A DNA stretch of 64,000 bases from Poriferisodalis sp965226645 (lineage in GTDB: Bacteria; Actinomycetota; Acidimicrobiia; Acidimicrobiales; Poriferisodalaceae), in assembly GCA_965226645.1 (NCBI GenBank), contig CBDDDL010000004.1, positions 992,001 through 1,056,000 on the forward strand, given 5' to 3'. Shown here one piece after another: positions 15,943 through 24,621 of the stretch (the first letter of the stretch is position 1; every line of letters starts with the position of its first letter). The notes beneath the pieces were generated by a model. It searched no databases. It was not told the DNA's origin and saw nothing but the letters and a program-made list of their open reading frames with translations. A program made the translations under genes and the position numbers.

Positions 15943-16509
15943 TCAGCCGCGGGCGCGCTCGAGGTACTCGCCGCTGCGGGTGTCGACCTTCAACCGCTCG
16001 CCGGTCTCGATGAACAGCGGCACCTGCACCACCAGGCCGGTCGACATCGTGGCGGCCTTGCGTGCTCCCGAGACGCGGTCACCCTGCAGGCCCGGGTCGG
16101 TGTCGGCGACCTCGAGCACCACCGAGGCGGACAGCTCGACACCCAGCACCTCGTCGCCGTACAGCACCACGGTGGCCGTCTCGCCTTCCACCAGGAAACT
16201 CGGCGCAGTCCCGGCGCTCGTGCGGTTGACGGTCAGCTGCTCGTAATCGGAGGTGTCCATGAACACCAAGGCGTCGCCGTCGGCGTACAGGTACTGCATC
16301 TCGCGATGGTCGATGACGGCGCGTTCCATCCGCTCACCGGCCCGGAAAGTGCGCTCAAGGGTTGCACCCGTGCGCACATTGCGCAGCGTGGTTCGCACGA
16401 ACGCTCCGCCCTTGCCCGGCTTGACGTGCTGGAACTCGGTCAGCTGGAACAGCCCGTCGTCGAGGTCGAGGGTCATGCCGTTGCGGAAGTCAGCAGTGGA
16501 GATGGCCAT
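15943..16509 (-). CDS. efp: Elongation factor P
   Basis: EF-P rescues ribosomes stalled at polyproline stretches. The 188-residue protein has the KOW-like N-domain with the exposed loop HVKPGKGGAFV carrying the conserved Lys that meets the P-site tRNA, and two OB domains ending DTRSGEYLERARG. Start ATG 16509 with AGAGAGG 5-6 nt upstream; the ribosome site is itself the last unit of a repeated SD-like array in the leader (16511-16590). The gene lies between aroQ and nusB, as in other Actinobacteria. Confidence 0.97.
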   Translation of the reverse strand: MAISTADFRNGMTLDLDDGLFQLTEFQHVKPGKGGAFVRTTLRNVRTGATLERTFRAGERMERAVIDHREMQYLYADGDALVFMDTSDYEQLTVNRTSAGTAPSFLVEGETATVVLYGDEVLGVELSASVVLEVADTDPGLQGDRVSGARKAATMSTGLVVQVPLFIETGERLKVDTRSGEYLERARG

Positions 16510-16510
16510 A

Positions 16511-16590
16511 TCTACCTCTCTGGATCTGCCTCTCTGGATCTACCTCTGCGGGTCTACCTCTGCGGATCCCTGTGGATCTACCTCGCCGAG
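16511..16590 (-). repeat. 14-bp tandem repeats carrying SD-like motifs upstream of efp
   Basis: Four consecutive 14-bp units (16511-16524, 16525-16538, 16539-16552, 16553-16566), a shortened 10-bp unit and a further unit at 16577-16590 each contain, on the minus strand, an AGAGAGGTAGA or GAGGTAGA core. The unit next to the gene supplies the efp Shine-Dalgarno; the others are additional ribosome-binding-like sites in the leader. The 14-bp period is not a multiple of three and there is no start codon after the distal copies. Confidence 0.85.
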
Positions 16591-16653
16591 GGGGTCAACC
16601 TCGTCGTGGGGGCTGCCGCTGGATCGGCACCCCGGTGACGGTACAGGCGCGAC

Positions 16654-17127
16654 TCAGCCCTCGGCGGGCGACGGTGCGGTCGCTGCGGTGATGGCAAGCG
16701 CCACCGCACGGGGATAACCCGCGCCGCCCTCGCCGGCGACACGAGCGCTGGCCAGCGGCTCGACAACCGACAGGCGACGCCACGGCTCGCGTTTACGTGG
16801 CTCGGAGAGGTGCAGTTCGACGATCGGGCCGCCGAATGCCGCCAGGGCGTCGTGAAGCGACCAGCCGTAATGGGTGAGCGCTCCTGGATTGACCACGATC
16901 GCCTCGATGCGGCCGATGGCGGCGTGGACGGCATCGACGAGGTCGCCTTCATGGTTGCTCTGGCGATGCTCGAGGTCCCAGCCGCGTTCGATGGCTGCGC
17001 GGCGAGCAGCATCGACATGATCCTGCAGGGAGGCGGTGCCGTAGATCTCAGGCTGGCGGGTGCCTAGCAGGTTGAGATTCGGGCCTGACAGCAGCAGCAC
17101 GACGTGGCGAGGCATGTCGGCGATCAC
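16654..17127 (-). CDS. aroQ: Type II 3-dehydroquinate dehydratase
   Basis: AroQ dehydrates 3-dehydroquinate to 3-dehydroshikimate. The 157-residue protein shows the type II signature NLNLLGTRQPEIYG (active-site Arg and Tyr), NPGALTHYGWSLHDAL and VELHLSEPRKRE with the active-site His. The motif NPGAYTHTS is altered to NPGALTHYG. GTG 17127 overlaps the aroB stop as GTGA; ATG 17115 is an equally possible start. It is coupled to aroB in the shikimate pathway. Confidence 0.95.
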   Translation of the reverse strand: MIADMPRHVVLLLSGPNLNLLGTRQPEIYGTASLQDHVDAARRAAIERGWDLEHRQSNHEGDLVDAVHAAIGRIEAIVVNPGALTHYGWSLHDALAAFGGPIVELHLSEPRKREPWRRLSVVEPLASARVAGEGGAGYPRAVALAITAATAPSPAEG

Positions 17128-18161
17128 ATCCGTTCAAGCGCAGTGCGCAGCAGGCCGGGGCTCACGCCAGGCACGACTTCGAGGCCGCGCGGGCCGTCGA
17201 GCACGAAGGTGATGCCGTCGGTGGCCTTCTTGTCGCGGCGAAACAGCTCGATGATCTCGTCGTGGTCGACGCCTGAGGGAAGCTGAGAGCCCAGCTCGTA
17301 GGCATCAAGCACGCGCTGGTGCGCTGCGACACGGTCGTCGTCGATGCGGTCGGCGAGCCGCGCCACCAGTGCGGCATAGCGAAGGCCGATAGCGACCGCC
17401 TCACCGTGGCGGAGGTCGAAGCGTTCGGCGATTTCGAGAGCGTGCGCCAGCGTGTGACCGTAGTTGAGCAGAGCCCGGCGACCGCCCTCGGTCTCGTCGG
17501 AGGCAACGACGTCGGCCTTGATCGCCACGCACGCGGCCACGCGTTCCGCGAGCGGCAGGGCGTCCAGCGACTCGCCACCGAAACGTTGCGCGGCCAGCTC
17601 GTCACCTCCCAGGAAGTGGTACTTGGCAAGCTCGCCCAAGCCCGCTCGCAGCTCCCTCGGCGGAAGGGTCGCCAGGGTGTCGGTGTCGCACAGCACGGCA
17701 ACGGGCTGCCAGAACGAGCCCACCAGGTTCTTGCCTTCGGCGAGATTGACGCCGGTCTTGCCGCCCACCGCGGCATCGATCTGCCCGAGCAGCGTTGTGG
17801 CGACATGCACCACTGCGACGCCGCGGTGGTACACCGCGGCTGCGAAACCGGCGACATCGGTAACGACCCCGCCACCGACACCGACGACGACATCGCGCCG
17901 CGTGAGGCCGAAACGGGTGAATCCGCTGCACAGTTCCCCGATGGTGGCCAGATCCTTGGCTTGTTCGCCGTCGGGAATGACGAAGGTCTCGAACGGCACA
18001 CCCGGATCTACGACGACGTCGATGCCCGCCTGGGTGACCACCGCCGCTCGCTGCGCACCCGGCGGCAGCACGGCACCCAACTCGTGGCGCGCGCCTGCGC
18101 CGACCAGCACGGGGTAGGAACGATCCCCCAACGGCACGTCGACGCGGATGATCGGTGACAT
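17124..18161 (-). CDS. aroB: 3-dehydroquinate synthase
   Basis: AroB converts DAHP to 3-dehydroquinate using NAD and a divalent metal. The 345-residue protein has the NAD-binding GVGGGVVTDVAGFAA (about 94-108), GQIDAAVGGKTGVNL and the metal-binding LLNYGHTLAHALE plus RHGEAVAIG. ATG 18161 fits the family; the long Arg-rich open frame further upstream is shadow of the prepilin peptidase gene. Shikimate kinase and chorismate synthase, usual neighbours, are absent here; a prepilin peptidase gene takes their place between aroE and aroB. Confidence 0.97.
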   Translation of the reverse strand: MSPIIRVDVPLGDRSYPVLVGAGARHELGAVLPPGAQRAAVVTQAGIDVVVDPGVPFETFVIPDGEQAKDLATIGELCSGFTRFGLTRRDVVVGVGGGVVTDVAGFAAAVYHRGVAVVHVATTLLGQIDAAVGGKTGVNLAEGKNLVGSFWQPVAVLCDTDTLATLPPRELRAGLGELAKYHFLGGDELAAQRFGGESLDALPLAERVAACVAIKADVVASDETEGGRRALLNYGHTLAHALEIAERFDLRHGEAVAIGLRYAALVARLADRIDDDRVAAHQRVLDAYELGSQLPSGVDHDEIIELFRRDKKATDGITFVLDGPRGLEVVPGVSPGLLRTALERM

Positions 18162-18241
18162 CGGATGCGAGGGTACCGATGCTTCTGCGGACGCCTGCCG
18201 GCCGCACGCCTGAAGAACCGACGCCTGAAGAGACGTGCCCG

Positions 18242-18958
18242 TCAGGCGCCCAGTGCCGTCGGCCCGATCCACCAGATGACTGCCAGCGCGCCTGCGACCA
18301 ACGAAGGGCCAAGCGCGAATCGGTGATCGATCCCTCGACCGAGCGCCACAATGCCGATCAGTCCGATCGCCGATGCGATCGCAAAGCCCGCCAGCAGTCC
18401 CGCCAGCACTGTGGTGAAGCCGGCCAAACCCAGATGCAGGCCCAGGTAGCCGGCAAGGCGTACGTCCCCGTAGCCGAGGCCGCCTCGCGCGGCCATCCAC
18501 ACCAGATGCATCACCAGCCAGCCTCCAGCGCCGCCCAGCGTTGCCTCACCGGCGGTCGTCAACGCCGCGGCCGGACCAGCGTCCACCAGCGCTGCAACGC
18601 ACAGCAGCGGCAAGGCCACCGCCGTCGTCACGCGCAGCAGGCGCGTCGGGATCAGGTGCGTGCGCAGGTCGATGCTCGCAATAGCCACTCCGGCCCAGCC
18701 GAACACGAGCAACGGCGCCAGGAACACGCTCGATCCCAGACGAAACGCGAGTACCAGCGCGACACCGACGCACGCAACCGCCGCAGCCGCCTGGGGAACG
18801 TGCACGCCGAAGGCGCGCCGAGCGCACCGAACTGCCACCGCACTTGCAGCGAGACCGCCAAGCGCTGCCGCCGCGCCGGGAACCACTAAGGCAGAACTCG
18901 CAAAGCCAGTTTCGACGATCCCCGCGCCGGCCAGTGCTGTGTTGAGGATGGTTAGCAC
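18242..18958 (-). CDS. A24 family prepilin peptidase
   Basis: This 238-residue polytopic protein has both catalytic Asp motifs of A24 peptidases: ASIDLRTHLIPTRL (Asp after helix 3) and GYGDVRLAG. There is no N-terminal methylase domain or Cys cluster, so it is the short TadV/CpaA-like form. It would cleave prepilins at the cytoplasmic face of the membrane and is the only such enzyme in the window, making it the likely partner of the Tad-like operon 3 kb away. M. tuberculosis also has a prepilin-peptidase-like gene next to aroE. Start GTG 18958; ALxxA-rich helices make the exact start uncertain. Confidence 0.9.
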   Translation of the reverse strand: MLTILNTALAGAGIVETGFASSALVVPGAAAALGGLAASAVAVRCARRAFGVHVPQAAAAVACVGVALVLAFRLGSSVFLAPLLVFGWAGVAIASIDLRTHLIPTRLLRVTTAVALPLLCVAALVDAGPAAALTTAGEATLGGAGGWLVMHLVWMAARGGLGYGDVRLAGYLGLHLGLAGFTTVLAGLLAGFAIASAIGLIGIVALGRGIDHRFALGPSLVAGALAVIWWIGPTALGA

Positions 18959-19001
18959 CTCGCCTGTCGCTCTCCTGCGCCGATGGACCGTCGCCGGGGT
19001 G

Positions 19002-19856
19002 CTACCCGGCGAGCTGCAGTCCGACGGCGGAGGCCATCACATCGGTGGGCGCCTCGTGGCCGGTCCACATCCTGAACTGTTCGGCCGCCTGGAACAAGAG
19101 CATTCCGACCCCGTTGAGCGTCATGGCGCCCGCGGCTGCGGCGGCGGTGAGCAGCGGTGTGCGTTCGGGCCGGTAGATGAGATCGACAACGACCTGGCCC
19201 TCCGAAAGCAAGGACGCGTCCAGCGGCAGCGGATCTCCGGCGGACATCCCGAGCGACGTCGCATTCACAACGAGATCGGCCCTCCGGGCATCCGCCGCAG
19301 TTCCGACGACGACCGTGCCGCCGTCGTCCGCAGCCGATATCCCGATTGCAGCGGCTCGTTCCGCGGCCGCAGGAGAGCGGTTCACCACCGTCACCGAGGC
19401 GCCGCCGGCGGCGAGCGCCGCGATCACCGCACGCCCGGCGCCTCCCGCTCCCAGCACCAACGAGTCGAGGCCTGCCGGGGAGATGCCCGCCTGCGCTCTC
19501 AGCGAATTGACGAAGCCGGCGCCATCGGTGTTCTCGCCGATCAGCCGGGCGCCGTCACGACGCACACAGTTGACGGCCCCGAGCAACTCGGCTGAACGTG
19601 ACAGCGCGTCGCATGCGGCCGCTACGTCAGCTTTATGGGGCATCGTCACCGAGAGACCCTCGATGCCGAGCACTGCCATAGCAGCCACTGCCTCGGAACC
19701 CCGGCCCGCGGGCACCTCGAACGCCGTGTACACCCAGTCCAATCCCAGATGCTCGAACGCCGCGTTGTGCAGCGCAGGACTGAGGGAGTGGCGCACGGGA
19801 TCGCCGATGACGCCTGCGACTCTCGTGTGCCCGCTCAACGGGCGCAGCTCAGACAC
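19002..19856 (-). CDS. aroE: Shikimate dehydrogenase
   Basis: AroE reduces 3-dehydroshikimate with NADPH. The 284-residue protein has the substrate-binding SLSPALHNAAF, catalytic Lys in VTMPHKADV and Asp in ENTDGAGF, the NADP-binding LGAGGAGRAVIAAL with the NRS motif (VVNRSPAAA), and the C-terminal FQAAEQFRMWTG. Normal length, ATG 19856. It lies between mltG and the prepilin peptidase, the conserved actinobacterial order alaS-ruvX-mltG-aroE. Confidence 0.96.
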   Translation of the reverse strand: MSELRPLSGHTRVAGVIGDPVRHSLSPALHNAAFEHLGLDWVYTAFEVPAGRGSEAVAAMAVLGIEGLSVTMPHKADVAAACDALSRSAELLGAVNCVRRDGARLIGENTDGAGFVNSLRAQAGISPAGLDSLVLGAGGAGRAVIAALAAGGASVTVVNRSPAAAERAAAIGISAADDGGTVVVGTAADARRADLVVNATSLGMSAGDPLPLDASLLSEGQVVVDLIYRPERTPLLTAAAAAGAMTLNGVGMLLFQAAEQFRMWTGHEAPTDVMASAVGLQLAG

Positions 19857-19928
19857 AGCGTGCCCCGCTGAGTCGGGGGTTCATTCGGCCAGAATCGTCG
19901 CCCATCGCTTTACTCTGCCCGCTCAGGC

Positions 19929-21293
19929 TCACCCGCAGAGCCCCAATTCGACGCAGACGGCCTTGTCGCGCTGGAAGTCCTCGATCGTCTCGGAGAATGA
20001 CAGCGTCCCATCCGCGTCAGTCAGCACGAAGAACATCCATGGCCCCAGCTCCGGATGGAGGGCCGCTTCGAGCGACGCGCGGCTCGGCGCCGCTATCGGC
20101 GTGGGCGGCAGCCCGACGAACAGCCGGGTGTTGTACGGCGAGTTGACCGCGAGCAATTCAACCGTCAGCTCGCTGCTGCCGACGGCGTACACGACCGTGG
20201 CGTCGAGGCCCAGCGACCACCCCTGCTGCAAGCGGTTGTAGATCACCCGGGCGACCTTGGGCAGATCCTGAGGTCGCTGGGCTTCGCGCTCGATCATGCT
20301 GGCCACGATCAGCGCTTCGTACGGCGTCAAGCCGACGCGCTGCGGCGCGTCGCGAAACCCCAGCTCGATGAGTACGGCATCGAGACGATCGACCATCAGC
20401 GCCACCAATTGCTCAGCACTCGTCTCGCCGTCGACGAAGTAGGTGTCGGCGAAGAGCTGCCCTTCTGCAGGATCGATCACGCCGTCGGGCAAGTTGAGCG
20501 GCGCGGGGGCCACCAGCGAGAGCCGTCTCGACCGCGTTGCCTCGATGAATTCCCGTCCACTGAAGGCGAGGTCTGGCGTCTCGTCGAGCATTTCGGCCAT
20601 CTGTGCCACCGTCAGCCCTTCGGGGATCGTGAGGCGCCGCTGAACGGCTAGTGCCACCCGTGAGGGTCCCGCTTCGAGCACCTCCATGGTCTCCCAGACC
20701 GAGGAGTTGGCGCGGAACGTGTACTCGCCGGCTTGGAACGCGGGACCTCCCTTGAGCCGCACGTACCACTCATAGGCGCGCGAGCTCTCGATGACACCCT
20801 GCTCTGCGAGCAAGTCAGAGATGCTCGAAGTGCTCGAACCCCGCGGCAGCGTCAACACGATCTCGTGGGTGGGTTCGCCCGGCGGGTCCAGCTGGTCCTG
20901 CACCCAGCGGTAGGCGCGGCTGCCTGCGGTCCACGCCACGAAAGCCAGCAGCGCCAAGAACAACAGCGCGCCGAAGGTTCCAGGACCGCGGCGCTTGCTG
21001 ACGATCTCGTAATCGACCCCCCGGCGTCCGCCGGGCCGCTCTGCCGCTCCCACCGCAGCCTGGGGTTCCACGTCGGCGGCAGGCGTCTCGTGTTCGGGTT
21101 CGATGGCTGGCGCTGTATCGAGCCCAGGTTCAGCCGGCGGCGAGACCGACGGCGACTCGAGGCCGACGAGACGCAGTGCGTTGCGCAGCAGGCGGTCTGC
21201 GCTCTTCGGCAGGCGCACCTTCGTCGCCGAGCCCGTTCCGCTGCCCGGCAGGCCAGGCACCGGCGAGCCAGGCACCGGCGAGCCGTCGCTCAC
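19929..21293 (-). CDS. mltG: Endolytic murein transglycosylase MltG
   Basis: MltG cleaves nascent glycan strands at the membrane and sets chain length. The 454-residue protein has a Pro-rich cytoplasmic N-terminus (about 1-105), one membrane helix (TFGALLFLALLAFVAWTAGS), a LysM-like part and the YceG domain with catalytic Glu in ASMIEREAQ and the YNTR motif (NSPYNTRLFVGLPPTPI). GTG 21293 overlaps the ruvX stop as GTGA; a TTG at 21308 is less likely. A short repeat (GSPVPGSPVPG) opens the protein. Confidence 0.95.
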   Translation of the reverse strand: MSDGSPVPGSPVPGLPGSGTGSATKVRLPKSADRLLRNALRLVGLESPSVSPPAEPGLDTAPAIEPEHETPAADVEPQAAVGAAERPGGRRGVDYEIVSKRRGPGTFGALLFLALLAFVAWTAGSRAYRWVQDQLDPPGEPTHEIVLTLPRGSSTSSISDLLAEQGVIESSRAYEWYVRLKGGPAFQAGEYTFRANSSVWETMEVLEAGPSRVALAVQRRLTIPEGLTVAQMAEMLDETPDLAFSGREFIEATRSRRLSLVAPAPLNLPDGVIDPAEGQLFADTYFVDGETSAEQLVALMVDRLDAVLIELGFRDAPQRVGLTPYEALIVASMIEREAQRPQDLPKVARVIYNRLQQGWSLGLDATVVYAVGSSELTVELLAVNSPYNTRLFVGLPPTPIAAPSRASLEAALHPELGPWMFFVLTDADGTLSFSETIEDFQRDKAVCVELGLCG

Positions 21294-21721
21294 TGTCCGT
21301 CCAGCCAAGACTGCAGGATGACCGCCGCGGCAACCTTGTCGATGATCTTGCGTCGAGCGGGGCCCTTCACTCCCTGCGCAGCCAACATCTGATCGGCAGT
21401 CACGGTGGTGAAGCGCTCGTCGTAGAGCTCGACGCGCACACCCGCGCCCAACGCTGCCGAGATCTCAGCAGCCTCAGCGCGAGCTGCGACGGCTGCAGGA
21501 CCCTCGCTGCCGTCCAGCGAAATCGGGAGGCCGACGACAACCACCCCAGCACCCACGTCTGCGACCATACCGGCGAGCGCGCGGTGGTCTCGGGCACGGT
21601 CGCCGCTGCGATCGAGCACCTCGTACGGCACCGCCACCGCCGCATCGGCAGGCGAGATGGCAATGCCGATGCGCTTGGTGCCGAGATCGACGCCGAGCGA
21701 CCGCATCGGGGGCCGCGGCAT
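21290..21721 (-). CDS. ruvX: RuvX/YqgF family RNase H-fold nuclease
   Basis: YqgF/RuvX proteins are RNase H-fold nucleases linked to 16S rRNA 5' maturation or Holliday junction resolution. The 143-residue protein has LGVDLGTKRIGIAIS with the first catalytic Asp, VVVGLPISLDGSEGP, YDERFTTVTA and the closing KIIDKVAAAVILQ. It overlaps mltG by 4 bp and is separated from alaS by 15 bp, forming the conserved alaS-ruvX-mltG set. Confidence 0.94.
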   Translation of the reverse strand: MPRPPMRSLGVDLGTKRIGIAISPADAAVAVPYEVLDRSGDRARDHRALAGMVADVGAGVVVVGLPISLDGSEGPAAVAARAEAAEISAALGAGVRVELYDERFTTVTADQMLAAQGVKGPARRKIIDKVAAAVILQSWLDGQ

Positions 21722-21736
21722 GATCTCGATCAGGCC

Positions 21737-24385
21737 TCAGGCGCCGAGCGCCGCGACCCGAGCTTGATCCAACGCTGCGCCGATACCAGCGGGATCGCGG
21801 CCGCCCGCCATGACCAGCGGTGGGTCGCCCTTGGCACCGAAGCCGCCGCCGACAGTTCGAGCCGCATCTCGCAGAAGGTCGCCCGCGGACAACGTCCCCT
21901 CAGGATCCACTGCCGCCACCAACGCCACGCCCCCCGCCGACGGCGCCGAAGCCAGCACCACGGCCCGGATGCCGTCACGGTCGCGCACCGAGACCGCCAG
22001 ATCTCGAAGGGCATCACGCTCGAGACTTCCGAGGTCTGCGATGACGACGCCATCGGTGGCGGCGGCGGCAAGCTCGGCGGCCCGACCCGACGCGACGACG
22101 CGCTGGAGGTCGCGAACCTGCCGGCGCAGCTCCTTGGCCTCGTCGAGCCGCCTGCGCACCGCTCCGGACAGCTCGTCGGCGGGCGCGTTTACCAACTCGG
22201 CCAGCTCGCCCAGCAGATCCTCGACGTCCGCCAGGCGCTCGACGGTCGCGAAACCGGTCATTGCCTCGATGCGCCGCAGGTTCGAGCCGATGCTGGACTC
22301 AGAGACAATCCGCAGATGCCCGATGTCGCCCAGCGCCGCGACGTGGGTGCCGCCGCACAGCTCTACTGAGTGCTCGCCGGCTTCGAGCACACGCACAACG
22401 TCGCCGTACTTGTCGCCGAAGAAAGCGATGGCGCCAACCGACTGCGCCTGGTCCATCGAAGTCTCGTAGTGACGGCACTCGCCGTTGGCGATGATCTCGG
22501 CGTTGGCCAGTCGCTCGATCTCGCGCAACTGCTCGGGCGTGACCGCGTCGTAATGACTGAAATCGAAACGAAGCCGATCGGGGGCCACCAGCGAGCCTGC
22601 CTGCTTGACGTGGGGGCCCAGCACTTCGCGCAGCGCCCAGTGAAGGATGTGGGTGCCGGTGTGGTTGCGCCGGATTGCTGCACGACGCATGTCGTCGATC
22701 TGGGCCTCCACCAATGACCCGGCTTCGACGCCGCCTCCTCGGACGCGCCCGATATGGCGGTGCAAGTCGGCGAGGGCGTAGGTGCAGTCGAGCACCTCGA
22801 CGCTCCCGGCCGGACCGGTGATGGTGCCGACATCGCCGATCTGCCCACCGCCTTCGGCATAGAACGGAGTGCGATCCAAGTACACCTCGACGTAGGCAGC
22901 GTCTCGTGGGTCATCGGCGTCGGCGTTTGCGAGCCGAGCTGGGTCAATTGCGGCTTGGTCGATCTCGAAGACCGCTAGTACGCGCGCTTCGGACACCGCA
23001 GCGGCATCGCGAACGAACTCGGTCGGGCCGAACTGCGCCAGGATCTCGCGGTAGCGCTCGTCGGCGAACGTCGGTCCGCCCGCTCGCCCGGCGCGTGCCC
23101 GCTGGCGCTGGGCCTCCATTTCCGCTTCGAAGCCGGCGACGTCGAGGCCAATGCCCCGCTCAACGAGGATCTCTTCGGTGACCTCAACGGGGAAGCCGTG
23201 CGTGTCGTGCAGCAAGAATGCCACCGAACCGTCAAGTACAGGTCCGTCGGTACCACCTTCGAGCTTCGCAGTGGCCTCGTCGAGAATTCGCTGACCCGCC
23301 GCGAGCGTCGTCCGGAAGCGTTCCTCCTCGCGGCCCACCACATCGCTGATGAACTCCCGATTCGTGCACAGGTCGGTGTAGTGATCGCCCATGACGTCGA
23401 CGACGATGTCGGTGAGCCGTGGCATCACGACCTCTTCGACGCCCAGCACCCACGCGTGCCGCACGGCACGGCGGATGATGCGGCGCAGGACGTAGCCCCG
23501 GTCCTCGTTGGACGGGAAGACGCCGTCGCTGATGAGCATTGCTGTGGCCCGCGCGTGGTCCGCGAAGATCCGCATCGAGACGTCGGTCTCGGGGTCGGCG
23601 CCGTAGGACTTGCCGCAGATTCGCTCGGCTTCGGCCAGCAGCGGGGCGAACAGGTCGATATCCCAGGCCGACGGCACGCCTTGCAGCACTGCGAGGATGC
23701 GCTCAAGCCCCGCACCGGTGTCGATCCCGGGCGCAGCGAGCGGGGTCAGCTCACCCGTGCCGTTGTTCGCAAACTGCATGAATACGAGGTTCCAGACCTC
23801 GATGAAGCGGTCCTCGCCACCGTGCGCGGGTCCGCCGTCAGGGCCGTGCTGGGGCCCGAGGTCGTAGAAGATCTCGCTACAGGGCCCGCACGGGCCGATG
23901 TCGCCCGCCGCCCACCAGTTGTCTTTGTCGAGCCGCTGGATGCGCTCCGCGGGAATGCCGACCGACTCTCGCCAGATGTCGGCCGCTTCGTCGTCAGAAA
24001 CATGAACGGTGACCCACAGCTTGTCGGGTTCAAGGCCCAACACCTCGGTCACGAACTCCCATGCCCACGGGACAGCTTCGGCTTTGAAGTAGTCGCCAAA
24101 ACTGAAGTTGCCCATCATCTCGAAGAAGGTGAAATGCCGGTTGGTGCGGCCGATGTCGTCGAGATCGTTGTGCTTGCCGCCCGCCCGCACACACTTTTGG
24201 ATGGTGGTCATGCGGCGTGACGGCGGCACCTCCTCGCCCAGGAAATAGGGCATGAACGGCACCATGCCCGCCACCGTGAACAGCAGTGACGGCTCGTGGG
24301 GAATCAGGCTCGCAGAGGCTCGCACCTCATGGCCTCGTTCGGCCCAGAACGAGCTGAACGCTCGACGGAGTTCCCCAGCGCGCAT
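21737..24385 (-). CDS. alaS: Alanyl-tRNA synthetase
   Basis: The 882-residue protein starts MRAGELRRAFSSFWAERGHE and carries the class II aminoacylation core (RTNRHFTFFEMMGNFSFGDY), the editing domain with HTGTHILHWALRE and CGGTHVAALGDIG metal-binding residues, and the C-Ala domain with GAKGDPPLVMAGG. All canonical motifs are intact and length is normal. ATG 24385 chosen because upstream codons (24386-24621) are low-quality, repetitive sequence. In other Actinobacteria DUF6167 directly precedes it; here a DUF222-HNH gene intervenes. Confidence 0.98.
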   Translation of the reverse strand: MRAGELRRAFSSFWAERGHEVRASASLIPHEPSLLFTVAGMVPFMPYFLGEEVPPSRRMTTIQKCVRAGGKHNDLDDIGRTNRHFTFFEMMGNFSFGDYFKAEAVPWAWEFVTEVLGLEPDKLWVTVHVSDDEAADIWRESVGIPAERIQRLDKDNWWAAGDIGPCGPCSEIFYDLGPQHGPDGGPAHGGEDRFIEVWNLVFMQFANNGTGELTPLAAPGIDTGAGLERILAVLQGVPSAWDIDLFAPLLAEAERICGKSYGADPETDVSMRIFADHARATAMLISDGVFPSNEDRGYVLRRIIRRAVRHAWVLGVEEVVMPRLTDIVVDVMGDHYTDLCTNREFISDVVGREEERFRTTLAAGQRILDEATAKLEGGTDGPVLDGSVAFLLHDTHGFPVEVTEEILVERGIGLDVAGFEAEMEAQRQRARAGRAGGPTFADERYREILAQFGPTEFVRDAAAVSEARVLAVFEIDQAAIDPARLANADADDPRDAAYVEVYLDRTPFYAEGGGQIGDVGTITGPAGSVEVLDCTYALADLHRHIGRVRGGGVEAGSLVEAQIDDMRRAAIRRNHTGTHILHWALREVLGPHVKQAGSLVAPDRLRFDFSHYDAVTPEQLREIERLANAEIIANGECRHYETSMDQAQSVGAIAFFGDKYGDVVRVLEAGEHSVELCGGTHVAALGDIGHLRIVSESSIGSNLRRIEAMTGFATVERLADVEDLLGELAELVNAPADELSGAVRRRLDEAKELRRQVRDLQRVVASGRAAELAAAATDGVVIADLGSLERDALRDLAVSVRDRDGIRAVVLASAPSAGGVALVAAVDPEGTLSAGDLLRDAARTVGGGFGAKGDPPLVMAGGRDPAGIGAALDQARVAALGA

Positions 24386-24621
24386 CCGGCAAGGATACTT
24401 GCCGCCCCTGTGAGGCTTTCGGGGCAGGTGACGGTTCTCGCTGCCGACCGCCGGAGCGCTAGTGCTGTCACCGCAAACGTTCGCGCTGCCGCCGGCGGTC
24501 GCATTGGGGGGAAAGCCGCCGGGCATCGCTGCGCCGCCGGGCATCGCTGTGTCGCCGGCATCGCAGGCGCCGATGCCGACGGTGGCGTTGGTGGCGGTGT
24601 CGCCGGCCGCGAGGGGTGGGA

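Noticed and set aside
16511..16590. CRISPR-like repeats
   Set aside because: Unit is 14 bp, head-to-tail with no unique spacers; it is a tandem repeat.
24386..24621. N-terminal extension of alaS
   Set aside because: Gly/Ala/Pro-rich repeats without AlaRS homology; MRAGELRRAF is the family start.
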